This document shows positions 14,511 through 16,747 of a DNA stretch of 16,747 bases, piece by piece. Each line of letters begins with the position of its first letter. Within the stretch, counting starts at the first letter, position 1. The notes beneath the pieces were generated by a model. It was not told the DNA's origin, made no database searches, and was given only the letters and a program-made list of their open reading frames with translations. The DNA comes from Mycoplasmatota bacterium (lineage in GTDB: Bacteria; Bacillota_I; Bacilli_A; Izemoplasmatales; Izemoplasmataceae), in contig DAOVWR010000020.1 of NCBI GenBank assembly GCA_030636545.1, forward strand, positions 1 to 16,747, given 5' to 3'. The position numbers and the translations under genes were made by a program.

Positions 14511-16156
14511 TACTCAACAGCGATAATGTATGAATAAATTTCTTGATTTCCCTTTACAAGTTCTACTTCAACTTCACTGTAATGTTCTTCTAAATATAAC
14601 ATTACTTGTTCAAGTTCTTCTTTATTAACTGTTTTACCATACATAACAGTAATGATTTCACTTTCTTCATCAATTAATCCATCGAACAAAGCAATTACTG
14701 TATCTTTTCTTTCAACGTTTGAAGTGATAATTTCACCTTGAGCGATACCAATAAATTCATCTTTAATAATTTTGATACCTTTATATTCTGTATCTCTAAC
14801 TGCGTAAGTTACTTCACCTGATTTAACATGAGCAATTAGCTCTTCCATTTCAGCGACGTTAGCAGCAAGTTCTGCATTTGCATCAAACATTGTAAGTGAT
14901 GCATATCCTTGAGCAATTGTTTTAGCAGGTAACACTGTGATGTCTCTATCTTCAATGTATTTAGCTGCTGTTTGAGCACTTAATAATACATTTCCATTAT
15001 TTGGAATAATGATGATATGGTCGGCGTTAATAGCTTCTACTGCTTTAATGAAATCTTCAGTTGAAGGATTCATTGTTTGTCCACCTTCAATGATGCAGCA
15101 AACACCCATTTCTTTAAACATATCTTTTAATCCATCACCATTAACAACAGTGATAATTCCATATTTTTTCTTAAATTCAGAATGATCATGACCACAGTCA
15201 TGTCCATCTCCAGTAGTATGAAGAAGTGTTTCTGAATGTTGAATACTCATATTTTCTATTTTTAATGTTGCAAAGTTACCAAATGTTTGTCCGTAGTTTA
15301 AAACATCACCTGGGGTTTTTGTATGGATGTGAACTTTTAATATTTCATCATCACTAACAACTACTAAACTATCTCCAAATGTTGAGATATGTTTGATGAA
15401 GTCGTCTTTAACAAAATTTGCATCTTCTTTGAAATCAACAATAAACTCTGTACAATATCCAAAGTCAGTAGCTCCTTCATAAGAAGGCATTTCATGAGAT
15501 ACTGATGATACAGTAGCGAATTTAGAATCTTCTAAGATATCACCTTTTAAAGCTAAAATCATTCCATCGATAATATCGATAAATCCTGCTGCTCCTGCAT
15601 CAATTACACCAGCTTCTTTTAAGACAGGTAATAAGTCAGGTGTTCTTTCTAATGATTCATATGCTTCTTTAATGTATATTTCTAAAATTTCAAGTAAATC
15701 TGAATCTTTATGACAATATCTAAAAGCAACATCAGCTGCTTCTCTAGCTACAGTAAGAATAGTTCCTTCAACAGGATTTATTACTGCACCATATGCTTGT
15801 TTTACTCCTTGTTGTAAACCTTGAATAAAATCTAATGTATTTATAGTTTCTTGTCCTTTAAACGTTTTTGCGAAACCACTAAATAACTGTGAAAGAATAA
15901 CTCCGCTATTTCCTCTAGCTCCCATTAATAATCCTCTTGATAGTGCTTTTGAAAGCTTTTCAATACTATCATTTTCGAAACTACTAATTGCTTTTACGCC
16001 TGACATCATTGTTGATTGCATATTACTTCCAGTATCACCATCTGGTACTGGGAAGACGTTTAATTCATTTATTCTTTGATAATCATTTCTTAAAGAAATT
16101 GTTCCATTTGTAATTAAAAGTTTAAGTAAACTACTATCAATAACAGTTGGGTTCAT
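14510..16156 (-). CDS. fakA: Fatty acid kinase catalytic subunit FakA (YloV/DhaL-type)
   Basis: With a FakB fatty-acid carrier, FakA phosphorylates exogenous fatty acids to acyl phosphate, which feeds PlsY directly or PlsX. The 548-aa protein has an N-terminal DhaL-type kinase domain with NVFPVPDGDTGSNM (33-46), whose aspartates bind Mg-ATP, and MGARGNSGVILSQ (78-90). A middle domain follows, with Cys235 and the pair His276/His278, matching the zinc ligands known in Staphylococcus FakA. A short His/Cys-rich linker (residues 313-325) leads to the C-terminal domain with IIEGGQTMNPS and IIPNNGN. The ATG follows GGAGG. The small Asp23 protein gene (yloU) that precedes it in Bacillus is absent. 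No fakB is seen in the window. Confidence 0.93.
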   Translation of the reverse strand: MNPTVIDSSLLKLLITNGTISLRNDYQRINELNVFPVPDGDTGSNMQSTMMSGVKAISSFENDSIEKLSKALSRGLLMGARGNSGVILSQLFSGFAKTFKGQETINTLDFIQGLQQGVKQAYGAVINPVEGTILTVAREAADVAFRYCHKDSDLLEILEIYIKEAYESLERTPDLLPVLKEAGVIDAGAAGFIDIIDGMILALKGDILEDSKFATVSSVSHEMPSYEGATDFGYCTEFIVDFKEDANFVKDDFIKHISTFGDSLVVVSDDEILKVHIHTKTPGDVLNYGQTFGNFATLKIENMSIQHSETLLHTTGDGHDCGHDHSEFKKKYGIITVVNGDGLKDMFKEMGVCCIIEGGQTMNPSTEDFIKAVEAINADHIIIIPNNGNVLLSAQTAAKYIEDRDITVLPAKTIAQGYASLTMFDANAELAANVAEMEELIAHVKSGEVTYAVRDTEYKGIKIIKDEFIGIAQGEIITSNVERKDTVIALFDGLIDEESEIITVMYGKTVNKEELEQVMLYLEEHYSEVEVELVKGNQEIYSYIIAVE

Positions 16157-16185
16157 ATATTTTCCTCCGATTTATAGATATCTTA

Positions 16186-16215
16186 ATTATAGTCTTATTT
16201 ATATTTTTATCTAAA
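16186..16215 (-). promoter_or_regulatory. fakA promoter
   Basis: Minus strand: TTTAGA (16210-16215), 18-base spacer, TATAAT (16186-16191), giving a leader of about 20 bases. The -35 match is moderate. Confidence 0.5.
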
Positions 16216-16225
16216 TACTTTTAAT

Positions 16226-16254
16226 ATATTATCATACATATTTTGTAATTGCAA
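16226..16254 (-). promoter_or_regulatory. Second candidate fakA promoter
   Basis: Minus strand: TTGCAA (16249-16254), 17-base spacer, TAATAT (16226-16231), with TG one base before the -10. It lies directly after the hairpin cluster. Confidence 0.35.
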
Positions 16255-16322
16255 CCGTTACGGCTCAACCTGTAAACGGCTCCAGATATATGAATATCGG
16301 TTCATACTTTGAATGTCAAAGT
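16255..16322. other. Cluster of three hairpins in the spacer
   Basis: Three adjacent stems between the methyltransferase terminator and the fakA promoters: CCGTTAC (16255-16261) with GTAAACGG (16272-16279), one bulge; CC-GATAT (16282-16289) with ATATC-GG (16294-16300), one bulge; and a perfect 7-bp ACTTTGA/TCAAAGT (16306-16312 and 16316-16322). No coding capacity is seen. It could be a structured 3' UTR, a leader of a longer fakA transcript (a consensus -35 TTGACA sits at 16314-16319 on the minus strand with a poor -10), or a palindromic repeat element. Confidence 0.5.
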
Positions 16323-16346
16323 AAAAGCCCTAACGCTAGGGCTTTT
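16323..16346 (-). terminator. Terminator of the methyltransferase gene
   Basis: A 10-bp stem AAAAGCCCTA/TAGGGCTTTT (16323-16332 and 16337-16346) with a 4-base loop. The following T run is short (TTTT then ACTTT). The TAG stop (16336-16338) lies at the loop end of the stem. Confidence 0.7.
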
Positions 16347-16747
16347 GAATTGCAACACCATAAATAAATGCTGTTCTCATAAATTTTTTATGAAATAAAA
16401 TATCGAAATTATTTTTCTTTAAGGTGGAGATATAATCGCGATTTAGATGACATCCACTACCAATTTTTTTCCATGTTGGTGTGGCTACATTAAAGAGTTT
16501 TTTTAAAGGATTTCTTTCTGGTAAAACATGTTCAATGAAAATCAATTCTCCATCATCTTTTAAAACTCTTTTTAATTCACTTATTCCTTGATCCACATTA
16601 GGTACACTACAAAATACAAGTGAGTGAACTATGTAATCAAATGTATTATCTTCAAACGGTAATTTTTCAACATTTATCTCAACTAAATTGAACTTCTTTT
16701 CACTGTCTTCATGAATATCTTTTAATGTCTTATTAATAACCTGATCC
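16336..16747 (-). CDS. Class I SAM-dependent methyltransferase, 5' end outside window
   Basis: The open frame continues to the window edge without a stop, so the true gene is longer than the GTG start at 16596 suggests. 136 residues are visible. LPFEDNTFDYIVHSLVFCSVPNVDQGISELKRVLKDDGELIFIEHV is the second half of a Rossmann methyltransferase of the UbiE/Methyltransf_11 type; the SAM-binding GxGxG motif should lie beyond the edge. The end, with TWKKIGSGCHLNRD, a short helix and RTAFIYGVAIQKP, closely resembles the C-terminus of the METTL7/TMT1 group of small-molecule thiol methyltransferases, as I remember it. The substrate is unknown. It ends in its own terminator. The methyltransferase fold is certain; the subgroup is only probable. 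Confidence 0.88.
   Translation of the reverse strand, partial: DQVINKTLKDIHEDSEKKFNLVEINVEKLPFEDNTFDYIVHSLVFCSVPNVDQGISELKRVLKDDGELIFIEHVLPERNPLKKLFNVATPTWKKIGSGCHLNRDYISTLKKNNFDILFHKKFMRTAFIYGVAIQKP

Noticed and set aside
1..16747. CRISPR array, insertion sequence, prophage or toxin-antitoxin module
   Set aside because: No regularly spaced repeats, transposase, integrase, phage structural genes or small gene pairs are visible; nearly all genes are chromosomal housekeeping genes.

Overview
The window is AT-rich (roughly 30% G+C by eye) and reads as chromosomal DNA from a low-G+C Firmicute or a walled/wall-less relative near the Mollicutes (Acholeplasma, Izemoplasma or Haloplasma-like). The support is mixed. 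Gene content and neighbourhoods resemble Bacillus (yceD-rpmF back to back with tmcAL; dnaD-nth; fakA-recG-plsX-rnc). TGA is used as a stop (tmcAL, nth), so the code is not the Mycoplasma code. Shine-Dalgarno sequences are strong and the promoters are sigma-A type. rsmH stands alone, without mraZ in front or ftsL behind. The lineage is an inference.

Layout: (1) 1-310 is non-coding, with a strong leftward promoter whose product lies outside the window and two terminators. (2) 311-1681 is mgtE (leftward), divergent from an OsmC-family thiol peroxidase (1869-2264). (3) 2345-2418 is tRNA-Gly(UCC), then rsmH, rpmF and yceD, all leftward. A back-to-back promoter region leads to tmcAL and a SalA-like Mrp ATPase (rightward, 4245-6436). 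(4) A shared terminator separates mrp from a convergent pair: a MATE exporter and a PlcR/RNPP-like HTH-TPR regulator (6456-9177). This is the only accessory-looking part of the window. (5) 9402-10651 is nth-dnaD. (6) 10726-16156 is the leftward block fakA - recG - plsX - rnc. (7) After a hairpin-rich spacer comes the 3' part of a class I SAM methyltransferase, cut by the right edge.

How it works together: most genes serve core information processing: tRNA and rRNA modification (tmcAL, rsmH), a ribosomal protein (rpmF), RNA processing (rnc), replication and repair (dnaD, nth, recG). FakA and PlsX both deal in acyl phosphate, the activated fatty acid used for phospholipid synthesis. They flank recG here, but the fapR, fabD, fabG and acpP genes found beside plsX in Bacillus are missing, which would fit a cell that relies on exogenous fatty acids (inference).

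Gene ends are compact. In six genes the stop codon lies in or touches the stem of an intrinsic terminator, and in a seventh (the MATE gene) it lies in the loop with the last codons in the stem. Several start codons are best placed by the Shine-Dalgarno sequence, three of them at TTG. I do not see a clearly new multi-gene system. The most open questions are the left-edge leader, the regulator-MATE pair, the hairpin cluster near 16255-16346 and the METTL7-like methyltransferase.
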